DNA from: Gordonia insulae
Lineage (GTDB): Bacteria; Actinomycetota; Actinomycetes; Mycobacteriales; Mycobacteriaceae
DNA: 64,000 bases
Reading direction: 5' to 3'
Assembly: GCF_003855095.1 (NCBI RefSeq)
Contig: NZ_CP033972.1
Coordinates: forward strand, 310,001 to 374,000
Notes under the pieces: model-generated
What the model was told of the DNA's origin: nothing
Seen by the model: the letters and a program-made list of their open reading frames with translations, nothing else
Databases searched by the model: none
Program-made: the position numbers and the translations under genes
Shown here: positions 41,618 to 50,585 of the stretch, piece by piece
Layout of the letters: the number at the start of each line of letters is the position of its first letter
Position numbering within the stretch: position 1 is the stretch's first letter

Positions 41618-43534
41618 ATGGAATACAGCATCGATTGGGCCACCGAGGTCTGGACGTCGTTACGGTGGATCGCGATCGCCAGCGCGATCTCGCTCCTCGG
41701 CCTCCTCGTGGTGGGCTTCTTCATCGCTCGCATGACCCGGTGGGGCCGCCAGTTCTGGCGGGTCAACGGGGAGTTCTTCATCGGCAAGGACACCCGTGTC
41801 GTCGCGTGGGCCTTCGTGATCGCGCTACTGGTGTTCTCCATCTTCGGCGTGCGGATGTCGATCCTGTTCTCCTACTGGGGCAACGATCTGTTCACGGCGC
41901 TGCAGAATGTCGGTTCCGGCCTCACCGGGGAAGGTGCGGCAGGCCGGCAGTTGATCGACGCGGGCAAGTCCGGTTTCTGGCACTCGATGTGGGTGTTCGG
42001 CATCATCGCGACGATCCACGTCGTCCGCACTCTCGTCGAGTTGTACATCGGCGCAGCGTTCGAGATCAGGTGGCGGCGGTGGCTCACCTCGTATGCGACG
42101 GCGGACTGGATGCGGGGCAACGCGTTCTACCGCAACAGGTTCGTGGACCTGGGCGACGACAGCAAAGACTCCGGAATCCAACCAGGCATCGACAACCCCG
42201 ATCAGCGCATCGAATCCGACATCACGAACGTCGCGCAGTCGAGTCGGCTTCTGCTCTTCAGTTCCGGCGGATCGTCGACGAACGGTGTCATCCCCGCTCT
42301 GGTGACGATCGTGTCGTTCTCGCAGATCCTGTGGAACCTGTCGGGGCCGATGACGATCTGGGGTGTCGAGATCCCACGGATGATGGTCTGGCTCGTCTTC
42401 ATGTACGTCCTCATCGCCACCGTGATCGCATTCTGGATCGGCCATCCGCTGATCCGCCTGAATTTCTGGCGCGAACGCCTGACGGCGAACTTCCGCTACG
42501 CCCTCGTGCGGGTCCGTGACGGCGCCGAGAACGTCGCGTTCTACCGGGGCGAGCGAGTCGAGCACGACGGTCTGATGACGCGTTTCTCCGCAGTCATCGC
42601 CAACTATTGGCAGATCGTGTTCCGCAATCTGAAGTTCGTCGGCTGGAACTTCAGCATCACCCAACTCTCGGTGGTGTTCCCATACCTCGTGCAGGCGCCC
42701 CGGTTCTTCGAGGGCCGGATCAGCCTGGGCGACATGACACAGACCGCCGACGCATTCGGCAACGTGCACGATGCGCTGTCGTTCTTCCGGAACTCATACG
42801 ATGATTTCGCCGACCTACGGGCGTCGATCATCCGTCTCGACGGACTCGAGGACGCCGATCAGAAGTCGCGCACGCTGCCCGTGATCGCCACCACGGACCG
42901 CGACCGCGCGGTCCGGTTGACCGACGTCGACATCAACACGCCGAATGGCGCCGAACTCATCCGCGATCTGTCCCTGTCACTCGACCCCGGCGACGCCCTG
43001 GTGGTCAAGGGCCGTTCGGGCTCCGGCAAGACCACTCTGCTTCGTGGCCTGGCCGGGCTCTGGCCGTTCGTCGACGGTGAGTTCGCCCGGCCGGCGGGCG
43101 ATCGCACGCTGTTCCTCTCGCAGATCCCGTACATCCCGCTCGGTGACCTGCGTACGGCGGTCGCTTATCCGGCGCTGCCCGATGACGTCGGTGACGATGC
43201 CATCCGGGCCGTCCTGGAACGCGTGTTCCTCCCGCATCTCGTCGATCGTCTCGCCGAGGAGGAGGACTGGTCCAAGGTGCTGTCGCCGGGTGAGCAGCAG
43301 CGCGTCGCGTTCGCGCGCGTCCTGCTGACACGTCCCGATGTGGTGTTCATGGACGAGGCGACCTCCGCCGTCGACGAGGGCTTGGAGTACTCGTTGTACA
43401 CGCTGATCCGGGCCGAGCTCCCGGACACGATCCTGGTGTCGGTCAGCCACCGCAGCACCACCGATCAGCACCACACCGAGGTGCTCGAACTCACCGGCGG
43501 CGGCTCGTGGGATCTTCGGCCGGTGGGTGGCTGA
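41618..43534 (+). CDS. BacA/SbmA-like ABC transporter, fused permease and ATPase
   Basis: A 638-residue half-transporter. Six hydrophobic segments in the first 330 residues match the SbmA/BacA-type membrane domain (ABC_membrane_2: WRRWLTSYATADWMRGNAFYR). The ATPase follows with Walker A GRSGSGKTTLL, signature LSPGEQQRVAFARVLL and Walker B DVVFMDEATSAVDE. The closest known relative by architecture is M. tuberculosis Rv1819c, which imports cobalamin and other hydrophilic compounds such as bleomycin. The substrate here is not determined. ATG at 41618 or TTG at 41615 may start it, after a G-rich Shine-Dalgarno. Confidence 0.9.
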   Translation: MEYSIDWATEVWTSLRWIAIASAISLLGLLVVGFFIARMTRWGRQFWRVNGEFFIGKDTRVVAWAFVIALLVFSIFGVRMSILFSYWGNDLFTALQNVGSGLTGEGAAGRQLIDAGKSGFWHSMWVFGIIATIHVVRTLVELYIGAAFEIRWRRWLTSYATADWMRGNAFYRNRFVDLGDDSKDSGIQPGIDNPDQRIESDITNVAQSSRLLLFSSGGSSTNGVIPALVTIVSFSQILWNLSGPMTIWGVEIPRMMVWLVFMYVLIATVIAFWIGHPLIRLNFWRERLTANFRYALVRVRDGAENVAFYRGERVEHDGLMTRFSAVIANYWQIVFRNLKFVGWNFSITQLSVVFPYLVQAPRFFEGRISLGDMTQTADAFGNVHDALSFFRNSYDDFADLRASIIRLDGLEDADQKSRTLPVIATTDRDRAVRLTDVDINTPNGAELIRDLSLSLDPGDALVVKGRSGSGKTTLLRGLAGLWPFVDGEFARPAGDRTLFLSQIPYIPLGDLRTAVAYPALPDDVGDDAIRAVLERVFLPHLVDRLAEEEDWSKVLSPGEQQRVAFARVLLTRPDVVFMDEATSAVDEGLEYSLYTLIRAELPDTILVSVSHRSTTDQHHTEVLELTGGGSWDLRPVGG

Positions 43535-43690
43535 CGAGGCCGGTGCCGCGGGAGTTCGGGCCGTCGAAATGTGCCGCTGACGACTGATTTTTACTGTTGC
43601 ATTACCAATCTCGTCGATCGCTGTCCGATGTCCGGTCCACTGGGTACTGTGATGCCGACCACGTAGTCGGGCAGAACGAGGAAATCGGTC

Positions 43691-45526
43691 ATGGCGGACA
43701 CAGAACTCATCACATTCCCACACCAGAGCGGCGTCGCTGTGAGCACCCTCCCGGAGGCCTTCCAGCAGACGGCGACCATCCGACCGGACGCCGTCGCGCT
43801 GCGCACCGTCGGCGGGATCCAGCAGATCACCTGGGCGGAGTACGCAGAGCGTGTCGAGGCGATCGCCAGGGGATTGGCGGCCCTCGGGGTCGGCCACGGC
43901 GACACGGTCGGGATCATGCTCACCAACCGTCCCGAGTTCCACCTCGTGGACACCGCGGCGCTGCACCTCGGCGCGGTCCCGTTCTCCATCTACAACACGA
44001 GTTCGCCGGAGCAGATCGAGTATCTCTTCGGCAACGCGGGGAACGCGGTCGTGGTGACCGAGCAGGTCTTCCTGCCGGCCATCCGGGCGGCGCGGACGGC
44101 GGTCACCACGACGATCGTCGTCGACGGCGCCGCGAGCGACGCGATGACTCTGGCCGAACTCGAACAGAGCACTGCGCCCGAGGGATTCGACCTCGATGCG
44201 GCGTGGCGTGCCGTGCGGCCCGACGACCTCGCAACTCTCATCTACACCTCGGGTACCACCGGTCCGCCGAAGGGTGTGGAGATCACCCACCGCAACATCG
44301 TCGCGCAGCTCGCCGCGCTCGCCGAGCACGTCGACGTCGGCTTCGACGACCGCATCATCTCCTATCTACCGGCCGCCCACATCGCCGATCGGGTCTCCTC
44401 GCACGCGGCGAACATGGTCCGCGGCATCCAGGTGACCACGGTCCCGGACCCGCGCGAGATCGCCGCCGCCCTGCCCGAGGTCCGGCCGACGTTCTTCTTC
44501 GGTGTGCCGCGCGTGTGGCAGAAGATCCGTGCCGGTATCGAGGCGAAGATGGCCGAGGAGTCGAGCCCGGTCAAGAAGAACCTCGCCGCGTGGGCGCTCG
44601 GCGCCGGTGCGAGCTCGGCCCGCGCGCACATTGAGGGACGTGGCGAAGGTCTGCTGGGCGGGGTCCAACACGGACTGGCCGACAAGCTGGTGTTGCACAA
44701 GGTGCGCGCCGCGATCGGGATGGATCAACTCACCTTCGCCGGATCCGGGGCAGCCGCGATCCCGCCGGAGGTGCTCCAGTTCTTCCTGGGCCTCGGCATC
44801 CCGGTCCTCGAGGTGTGGGGCATGTCCGAGACCACCGGTGTGTCGACGATGACCACGGCGGAGAACCTCAAGATCGGCACCGTCGGCAAGCCGGTCGCCG
44901 GGGTCGAGACGAAACTCGCCGACGACGGTGAGCTCCTCATCCGCGGGCCCGTGGTGATGCGGGGCTACCGCAAGCAGCCGGACAAGACCGCGGAGACGAT
45001 CGACGACGACGGCTGGCTCGCCACCGGCGACATCGCCACGATCGACGGTGAGGGCAACGTGTCCATCGTCGATCGCAAGAAGGAACTGATCATCAACGAG
45101 GCCGGGAAGAACATGTCGCCGACCAACATCGAGAATGCGATGAAGGCCGCGTCGTCGTTGATCGGTCAGGTGGTCGCGATCGGCGATGCCAAACCGTATG
45201 TCGCGGCTCTCGTCGTCCTCGATCCGGATGCCGCCGCCGCACGCGCCAAGATGCTCAACATCCCCGACGCCGACATCGCCACATTGTCCGCGCGACGTGA
45301 GGTGATCGAGGAGGTCTCGGCCGCCATCAGGGAGGGCAACGGCAAGTTGTCGCGGGTGGAACAGATCAAGCGGTTCACCGTGGTACCCGCGGCCTGGGAC
45401 CCGGGCGGGGACGAGCTCACCCCCACGATGAAGTTGCGGCGCAAGCCGATCGCGACCAAGTACGCCGAGCGCATCGCCACCATGTACGACGGTGACGCCC
45501 CCGGGGAGGTCATCGACCTGCGGTGA
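43691..45526 (+). CDS. Long-chain fatty acid-CoA ligase (FadD15/FadD11-like)
   Basis: A 611-residue ANL-superfamily enzyme that adenylates fatty acids and forms CoA thioesters. AMP-binding motifs are YTSGTTGPPKGVEITHRN, VWGMSETTGVS and GWLATGDIATIDGEG, with the C-terminal KELIINEAGKNMSP. The DRISYLPAAHIADR stretch is typical of long-chain FadD15-type enzymes. The ATG at 43691 follows GAGGAAAT. The 156 bases upstream include an AT-rich patch near 43587-43607, suggesting a promoter. Confidence 0.92.
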   Translation: MADTELITFPHQSGVAVSTLPEAFQQTATIRPDAVALRTVGGIQQITWAEYAERVEAIARGLAALGVGHGDTVGIMLTNRPEFHLVDTAALHLGAVPFSIYNTSSPEQIEYLFGNAGNAVVVTEQVFLPAIRAARTAVTTTIVVDGAASDAMTLAELEQSTAPEGFDLDAAWRAVRPDDLATLIYTSGTTGPPKGVEITHRNIVAQLAALAEHVDVGFDDRIISYLPAAHIADRVSSHAANMVRGIQVTTVPDPREIAAALPEVRPTFFFGVPRVWQKIRAGIEAKMAEESSPVKKNLAAWALGAGASSARAHIEGRGEGLLGGVQHGLADKLVLHKVRAAIGMDQLTFAGSGAAAIPPEVLQFFLGLGIPVLEVWGMSETTGVSTMTTAENLKIGTVGKPVAGVETKLADDGELLIRGPVVMRGYRKQPDKTAETIDDDGWLATGDIATIDGEGNVSIVDRKKELIINEAGKNMSPTNIENAMKAASSLIGQVVAIGDAKPYVAALVVLDPDAAAARAKMLNIPDADIATLSARREVIEEVSAAIREGNGKLSRVEQIKRFTVVPAAWDPGGDELTPTMKLRRKPIATKYAERIATMYDGDAPGEVIDLR

Positions 45527-45537
45527 CCTCCACCGCC

Positions 45538-46227
45538 TCAGGTCGGCGCGGATGCAGCGCCCCGTGGACGCCCGGAGATGATCGACCATCCCCACAGCAC
45601 CAGCCACACGGTCATCCCGCCGACCTGGATCCGCTGCGCCAACCCCAGTCGGTAATCGCCGCCGAGGTTGTCGGCGACCAACATCCACACCGTCGCGAGG
45701 ACAACGACTGTCAGCACGATCGCCCCGACGACACGCAGCAGCGGCCACACCCTGTCGCGGTGAGCGGCGACGGTGGCCGCGATCATCGCGGTGAAGATCG
45801 AGAACACCGCCAACGTGCTGGTGAGTGCGTGCACGTGATGCAGCTGCGGCAGGATGCCGCTGGGTTCGCTCGGACAGCCGGGATCGACGCCGGGTATGCA
45901 CTCGATGGGTGAGAGGGCGTCGGCGATGGTCGATGCACCGAAGGCGCCCAGTGCGGCGACGGCGGTGATCGCGGGGAATCCGCGGGTGAGTGGCCGTGGC
46001 AACAGCATCAGGACGGCGGCGATCATCGCGCAGCACGAGGCGGCGATGTCGCCGCCGACGTAGACCTCGCGGTGGGGCCGGTGGGCCGCGTCGAGTTCGC
46101 TCAGGAAGCTGCGCATCGGATCGAGCGGACTGGCCCAGAAGAACTCGAGAACCCATGACGAGTAACAGATGCCGGCGAGGGCCACCAGGATTCCGGCGGC
46201 GACCGACCGGACCGCACTCGATGACAT
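45538..46227 (-). CDS. DUF998-type membrane protein
   Basis: A 229-residue protein with six to seven hydrophobic segments across its length. The N-terminal pattern with FLSELDA in the first loop is characteristic of the DUF998 family of unknown function. It converges on the fadD gene with an 11-base gap. No operon partner is visible. Confidence 0.8.
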   Translation of the reverse strand: MSSSAVRSVAAGILVALAGICYSSWVLEFFWASPLDPMRSFLSELDAAHRPHREVYVGGDIAASCCAMIAAVLMLLPRPLTRGFPAITAVAALGAFGASTIADALSPIECIPGVDPGCPSEPSGILPQLHHVHALTSTLAVFSIFTAMIAATVAAHRDRVWPLLRVVGAIVLTVVVLATVWMLVADNLGGDYRLGLAQRIQVGGMTVWLVLWGWSIISGRPRGAASAPT

Positions 46228-46445
46228 CCGGCCAGCCTAGTGCTTCGGCGGCACGGTGTGCGGCACGTCCGGGGACCCGAAGCCGCGTCGGCACCCACGT
46301 AGGGGTTTCACCCGACCCGGATGAGAATGGCCCCAAACCCGCGGTGCGGAGGTGGGTCCGCACTACCATCGGATCCGTAGGTCGCGGGTCGATGTCAGGC
46401 TGCGATCGACACCCACCTGTCAATCGCGACGCAGCGAGGATTCCC

Positions 46446-46874
46446 ATGACCGAAGAAGACGTTCAGGAAATCGGTCCCATCGATTACCTGGTCCTGGAAT
46501 GGCCCGACCAGCAACCCAGTGGTGAAGCGATTCCCCATCTGATCGAGCTGGTGGACCGTGGCATCATCCGCATCATCGATCTGGCCTTCGTGGCGAAGGC
46601 CGAGGACGGCACGGTCACCCAGATCGCGATCGACGAACTCGGCGGCGAGTTCGCCGTCCTCGACGGGGCGTCGGCCGACCTGATCGGCGACGACGACATC
46701 GCCGAGGCATCGTCGGTGCTCGAACCCGGGACTGCGGCGGGCATCATCGTGTATGAGAACTCCTGGGCCGCACCGTTTGCGACCGCCCTGCGTCGCAACG
46801 GCGCCCAGGTCGTCGCATCGGGCCGCATCCCTGTCGATGCCCTCGTCGAGGCTCTCGACGCCGCCGAGGCCTGA
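46446..46874 (+). CDS. DUF6325-type protein
   Basis: A 142-residue acidic soluble protein beginning EIGPIDYLVLEWPD, the pattern of the DUF1269/DUF6325 group. It contains a region with alternating hydrophobic residues and a C-terminal helix, and no catalytic motif. The ATG at 46446 follows GAGGA (46436-46440). The SHOCT gene comes 51 bases later, and the two are often neighbours in Actinobacteria. Function unknown. Confidence 0.8.
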   Translation: MTEEDVQEIGPIDYLVLEWPDQQPSGEAIPHLIELVDRGIIRIIDLAFVAKAEDGTVTQIAIDELGGEFAVLDGASADLIGDDDIAEASSVLEPGTAAGIIVYENSWAAPFATALRRNGAQVVASGRIPVDALVEALDAAEA

Positions 46875-46925
46875 CGCTCGACGCCGACCGACCCCAACCG
46901 TCCGCCACCCAGCAAGGAGCACATC

Positions 46926-47234
46926 ATGCCCGGACTCATCCGCGCCGCCGCGCGCACCGCCGTCATCGCCGGAACCGCGACGTCGGTGAGCAATCGCGTC
47001 TCCCGGCGTCAATCGAACAAGTGGGCACAGCAGGAGTACGAGCAGCAGCAGCGCTACTCGCAGCCGCAGCAACCCGTTCCGGTCGCCGCACCCGCTCCGG
47101 CGCCTGCCGCCCCGCCGGCGGCATCGACGCAGGACACCATCGAACAGCTCAAGGAACTCGGTGCGCTGTACCAGCAGGGCATCCTGACCGAGCAGGAATT
47201 CGCCGCGCAGAAGGCAAAGATCCTCGGCGGCTGA
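46926..47234 (+). CDS. SHOCT-domain small protein
   Basis: A 102-residue protein. A hydrophobic N-terminal helix (residues 1-22) is followed by a Gln/Tyr/Pro/Ala-rich linker and a C-terminal SHOCT domain (IEQLKELGALYQQGILTEQEFAAQKAKIL). SHOCT domains are short oligomerisation modules. AAGGAG lies just upstream. It is convergent with the MFS gene, 12 bases apart. Confidence 0.87.
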   Translation: MPGLIRAAARTAVIAGTATSVSNRVSRRQSNKWAQQEYEQQQRYSQPQQPVPVAAPAPAPAAPPAASTQDTIEQLKELGALYQQGILTEQEFAAQKAKILGG

Positions 47235-47246
47235 GGTCGTCGCCGC

Positions 47247-48917
47247 TCACGGCTCTGGCGGTCCCGCGGCGGCCACCGGCGTGGTGCCCAACTCGGCACC
47301 CGGGATTCGGGGGAGACGCTGCGCGATCACCAGGCCGAGGGCGGCGAGGAAGACGGCGAGCAGGATGGACTGTTTGATCGCCTGGATCTGACCGTTCACG
47401 TAATGCTCGGTGAGTGAAGCGATCTCGCCCTCAGGAAGCCCGAGTTCCGCACCGGCCTCGACGATCTTGTCCTTGGTCACGATTTCCACGCCATCGGCCG
47501 AGAGCTCCGACACCGTCTGCTTGGTCTGCGCGGAGATGTTCGGATCGGCTTGGGCGGCGTTGTTGAATCCCGAACTCAGCGAGGCGATCAGCAGCGCACC
47601 GAGCATCGCGACGCCGACCGACGTTCCGATGTTCTGTGCGGTGCCCTGCAGCCCACCGGCCTCACCACGGTCGCGGTCGCCGATCGACGACATGATCACG
47701 TTGCCCAGCTGGGACGCGATCAGGCCGAAGCCGGCTCCGAACACCGCCATCCCGACGGCGAACAAGGCGTGCCGGAGTTCCGGGTCGATGGTCGTGATCA
47801 GCAGCAACGATCCCACGATCACCAGGATCAGGCCGGTGGTGACCATGCGCCGCGGTGACTGTGTCGCAGCGAGTTTCGGGCTCGCGAACGCGGCGATCAG
47901 CATTGCCAGGGACATCGGGGCCAGCTTGAGGCCGGTCTCGAAGGCATCTTTGAGCAGCACGTATTGCAGATAGATCGGGATCACGAAGAACATCCCGCCG
48001 ATGATGGTCTGCTGCGCGATCAACATGACGAGCCCGTTGCGCAACTGGAGCTTTCGCAGCAGGTCGGGGTGCATGAGCGGCGTCTCCCCGCGCTCGATGA
48101 CGCGACGTTCCCAGTGGACGAACGCGATGAGGCCGAAGATGCCCGCGACGATCATGAACGGCACGATGGAGAACCCGAACGGCGTGATCTCGGTGCCCCC
48201 GATGGTGAGGGCCCCGGAGGGGCGGATGAAGCCCCACGTCCCGGCCTTGAGCAGGGCCAGGACGATGAATCCGAGACCCAACGCGGACAGCACCGTTCCG
48301 CCCCAGTCCATCCGTCGCGAGGTCTCCGTCCGCGTGTCGGCGATGACCTTGACACAGGCGATGACCGCGATGCACACCACCGTCTCGGCGGCGAACACCA
48401 CGCGCCAGGTGAGCGTTTCGGTGACCCACCCGCCGATGAGCGGACCCGCGGCGGCGCCGGCGGCGGCGATGCCGCCCAGCGCGCTGTAGGCGGTGGCCCG
48501 GTCCCGGCCCTCGTAGTTGGCCGCGGTGAGCGAGATGATCGCCGGCATCACGAGAACCGCACCGGCGCCCTCGACGAATGACCAACCGAACAGCAGGGTC
48601 CCGATGTTCGGGCTGAAGGCGGTGATCAACGAACCGAGGCCGTAGACGAGCAGACCGATCGAGAACATCCGCCGTCGGCCGAACATGTCGCCGAGTCGAC
48701 CGCCGAACAACATGAACGAGCCCATCACCAGCGTGTAGAGGGTGATCGCCAACTGGACCTGGGTGATGGTGGTGTCGAGATCGACGACCACAGCAGACAC
48801 CGACACGTTCATCACGGTGGTGTCGAGCACCATGATGAACTGCGCGGCGCACAGGATGACGAGGACGCCCCAATGTCTCACCGCGGACACGCTACGCCCG
48901 GATCTGTCCCGGACCAT
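47247..48917 (-). CDS. MFS transporter, DHA2 (EmrB/QacA) family drug exporter
   Basis: A 556-residue transporter with 14 predicted hydrophobic segments. Motif C-like and A-like signatures are visible: FIMVLDTTVMNVSV in helix 1, LGDMFGRRRMF after helix 2 and AAGAAAGPLIGGW in helix 5. The C-terminal part has a soluble loop before the last helix. It should export drugs or hydrophobic compounds with protons. The start is taken as ATG at 48917; an ATG at 48947 is in frame and neither has a good Shine-Dalgarno. Confidence 0.9.
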   Translation of the reverse strand: MVRDRSGRSVSAVRHWGVLVILCAAQFIMVLDTTVMNVSVSAVVVDLDTTITQVQLAITLYTLVMGSFMLFGGRLGDMFGRRRMFSIGLLVYGLGSLITAFSPNIGTLLFGWSFVEGAGAVLVMPAIISLTAANYEGRDRATAYSALGGIAAAGAAAGPLIGGWVTETLTWRVVFAAETVVCIAVIACVKVIADTRTETSRRMDWGGTVLSALGLGFIVLALLKAGTWGFIRPSGALTIGGTEITPFGFSIVPFMIVAGIFGLIAFVHWERRVIERGETPLMHPDLLRKLQLRNGLVMLIAQQTIIGGMFFVIPIYLQYVLLKDAFETGLKLAPMSLAMLIAAFASPKLAATQSPRRMVTTGLILVIVGSLLLITTIDPELRHALFAVGMAVFGAGFGLIASQLGNVIMSSIGDRDRGEAGGLQGTAQNIGTSVGVAMLGALLIASLSSGFNNAAQADPNISAQTKQTVSELSADGVEIVTKDKIVEAGAELGLPEGEIASLTEHYVNGQIQAIKQSILLAVFLAALGLVIAQRLPRIPGAELGTTPVAAAGPPEP

Positions 48918-49069
48918 GTTTGCCGAACGCCGGAGCGGGGAAATCATCCGATTCGGGTGAGCGGCGCCGGCGTGACGATCCGGCCAATGCCCGGACACGT
49001 GGCGCGTTGCTGCCCATAGTGAAAGAGGAGCCCCGACCCGGCGGCTCCGCTGACGAGAGGATTCACCCG

Positions 49070-49324
49070 ATGGCACTCGACGACGACGACATCACCACCT
49101 CCGGCGCCGGCGGCGAAGGTCCCGCCGATGGGGGCTCGAATCCCGGCGGCCATGACGGTGGCGCCGACGGTACCGCGGATGGCGGTGAGGGTCCCGCGGA
49201 TGGCGGCTCCAACCCCGACGGCCATGACGGTGGCGCCGACGGTACCGCGGATGGCGGTGAGGGTCCCGCGGATGGCGGCTCCAACCCCGACGGCCACGAC
49301 GGCGGTGCCGACGGCACCGCCTGA
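49070..49324 (+). CDS. Small acidic Gly/Asp repeat peptide, putative substrate of the adjacent oxygenase
   Basis: An 84-residue peptide. A 13-residue head MALDDDDITTSGA is followed by three near-identical 24-residue repeats, residues 14-37, 38-61 and 62-84, of the type GGEGPADGGSNPDGHDGGAD plus GTAD. It has no Lys, Arg, Cys or aromatic residue. Each repeat has one His, one Asn and several Asp. GAGAGG (49055-49060) precedes the ATG by 9 bases. The JmjC oxygenase gene starts 10 bases after its stop. The short conserved-looking head plus repeated core resembles a leader-core arrangement of a modified peptide. This is inference, and a structural or surface role is possible. No named family is recognised. 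Confidence 0.75.
   Translation: MALDDDDITTSGAGGEGPADGGSNPGGHDGGADGTADGGEGPADGGSNPDGHDGGADGTADGGEGPADGGSNPDGHDGGADGTA
49109..49321 (+). repeat. Three 72-bp in-frame coding repeats
   Basis: Units at 49109-49180, 49181-49252 and 49253-49321 (the last lacks its final codon). Units 2 and 3 are identical over about 50 bases, while unit 1 has several silent and one missense change (Gly for Asp in SNPGG). The length is a multiple of three, so copy number can change without breaking the frame. Confidence 0.9.
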
Positions 49325-49334
49325 TCGGAACGCG

Positions 49335-50585
49335 ATGCTCAGCCGCTGCATCGCGGTCGATCCGGCAACTTTCGCGCGCGACCACTGGGGATGTCGTCCA
49401 TTGCTCAGTCGCGCGGCGACGCTACCCCAGGGCTTCGACGATCTGCTCTCCGCCCGGATGGTCGACGAACTGATCGCCGAGCGTGGAGTGCGGGCACCGT
49501 TCATCCGGATGGCCAGGGACGGCGACCTCGTCGCACGAAACTGCTACCTGGGACCGGGTGGATTCGGCGCCGAGATGCCCGATCAGGTCGACTCCGCCAA
49601 GGTGCTCGCACAGTTCGCCGCCGGCGCGACCATCGTCCTGCAGGGCCTGCACCGACTGTGGCCACCGCTCATCGATTTCGTGGGCGAGTTGGTCGGCGAC
49701 CTCGGGCATCCGGTGCAGGCCAACGCCTACGTGACGCCCCCGGAGAGTCGCGGCTTCGACGCCCACTACGACGTCCATGATGTGTTCGTCTTGCAGACGG
49801 CCGGACGCAAACAGTGGAGAGTGCACGAGCCGGTGCACCGCGATCCACTGCCGTCGCAGCCGTGGACGGATCATCGTGCCGCGGTCGAGGCACGCGCCCA
49901 CGACGATCCGGTCATCGACACCGTGCTCGGCCCGGGTGACGCCCTGTACCTTCCGCGTGGCTGGATCCACTCGGCGCAGGCGTTGGGCGAGACATCGATC
50001 CACATCACCGTCGGGGTCGCCGCCACCACGGTCCACGACGTCATCGCGGCGATCGTCGACGAGCTCGGGACCGTCGACGACCTGCGTGCATCCCTGCCGA
50101 TCGGCATCGATCCAACCGATCGTGACGAGGCCGTCGCGATCGCGACCAAGACGATGGCGACCTTGGTCGAGGTCCTGCGCGACCGCGCGCCCGAGATCGG
50201 CGAGGGCGTCGCGACGCGATCGGCCGCGCGCCACGCGGCGGCGACGAGGCCGCCGGCGGTGCGACCTCTCGCGACTCTGGACAGCGCGGCGCAACTCGAT
50301 GTCGACACCCGGTTGCGATGGCGTCGAGGTCTGGTGGCCACGATCGCCGATGCGGGGGACAGGGTCGAACTCCGGTTGGCCGATCGCGTCATGAGTTTTC
50401 CGCACTTCTGCGCCGATGCTCTCGGCGTCGTGCGCAGCGGCGCGGACGTCGTCGCGGGAGATCTGCCGCGCCTCGATGCCGCCGATGGTGTGGTGCTGCT
50501 GCGCCGGCTGCTGCGTGAAGCTGTCGTGGTCCCGACTGCCGCCACCGATGCGCCCGGAACCCCGACGGCGGGGCGGGAGGCATGA
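49335..50585 (+). CDS. JmjC/cupin-4 family Fe(II)/2-oxoglutarate oxygenase
   Basis: A 416-residue protein of the ribosomal-oxygenase-like cupin-4 (JmjC) superfamily. The iron triad is His144, Asp146 (HYD in FDAHYDVHDVF) and His212 (RGWIHSA), with LQTAGRKQWRV and GDALYLPRGW as flanking family signatures. The C-terminal 180 residues resemble the dimerisation/winged-helix region of RoxA-type enzymes. Known members hydroxylate Arg or His of ribosomal proteins; here the nearest candidate substrate is the repeat peptide 10 bases upstream. The ATG at 49335 was chosen because upstream in-frame DNA codes for the peptide in another frame. The stop overlaps the next gene (ATGA). Confidence 0.87.
   Translation: MLSRCIAVDPATFARDHWGCRPLLSRAATLPQGFDDLLSARMVDELIAERGVRAPFIRMARDGDLVARNCYLGPGGFGAEMPDQVDSAKVLAQFAAGATIVLQGLHRLWPPLIDFVGELVGDLGHPVQANAYVTPPESRGFDAHYDVHDVFVLQTAGRKQWRVHEPVHRDPLPSQPWTDHRAAVEARAHDDPVIDTVLGPGDALYLPRGWIHSAQALGETSIHITVGVAATTVHDVIAAIVDELGTVDDLRASLPIGIDPTDRDEAVAIATKTMATLVEVLRDRAPEIGEGVATRSAARHAAATRPPAVRPLATLDSAAQLDVDTRLRWRRGLVATIADAGDRVELRLADRVMSFPHFCADALGVVRSGADVVAGDLPRLDAADGVVLLRRLLREAVVVPTAATDAPGTPTAGREA

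Noticed and set aside
49063..49317. Proline/serine-rich minus-strand frame over the peptide repeats
   Set aside because: A mirror of the 72-bp repeats; the plus frame has a Shine-Dalgarno and operon context, the minus frame has none.
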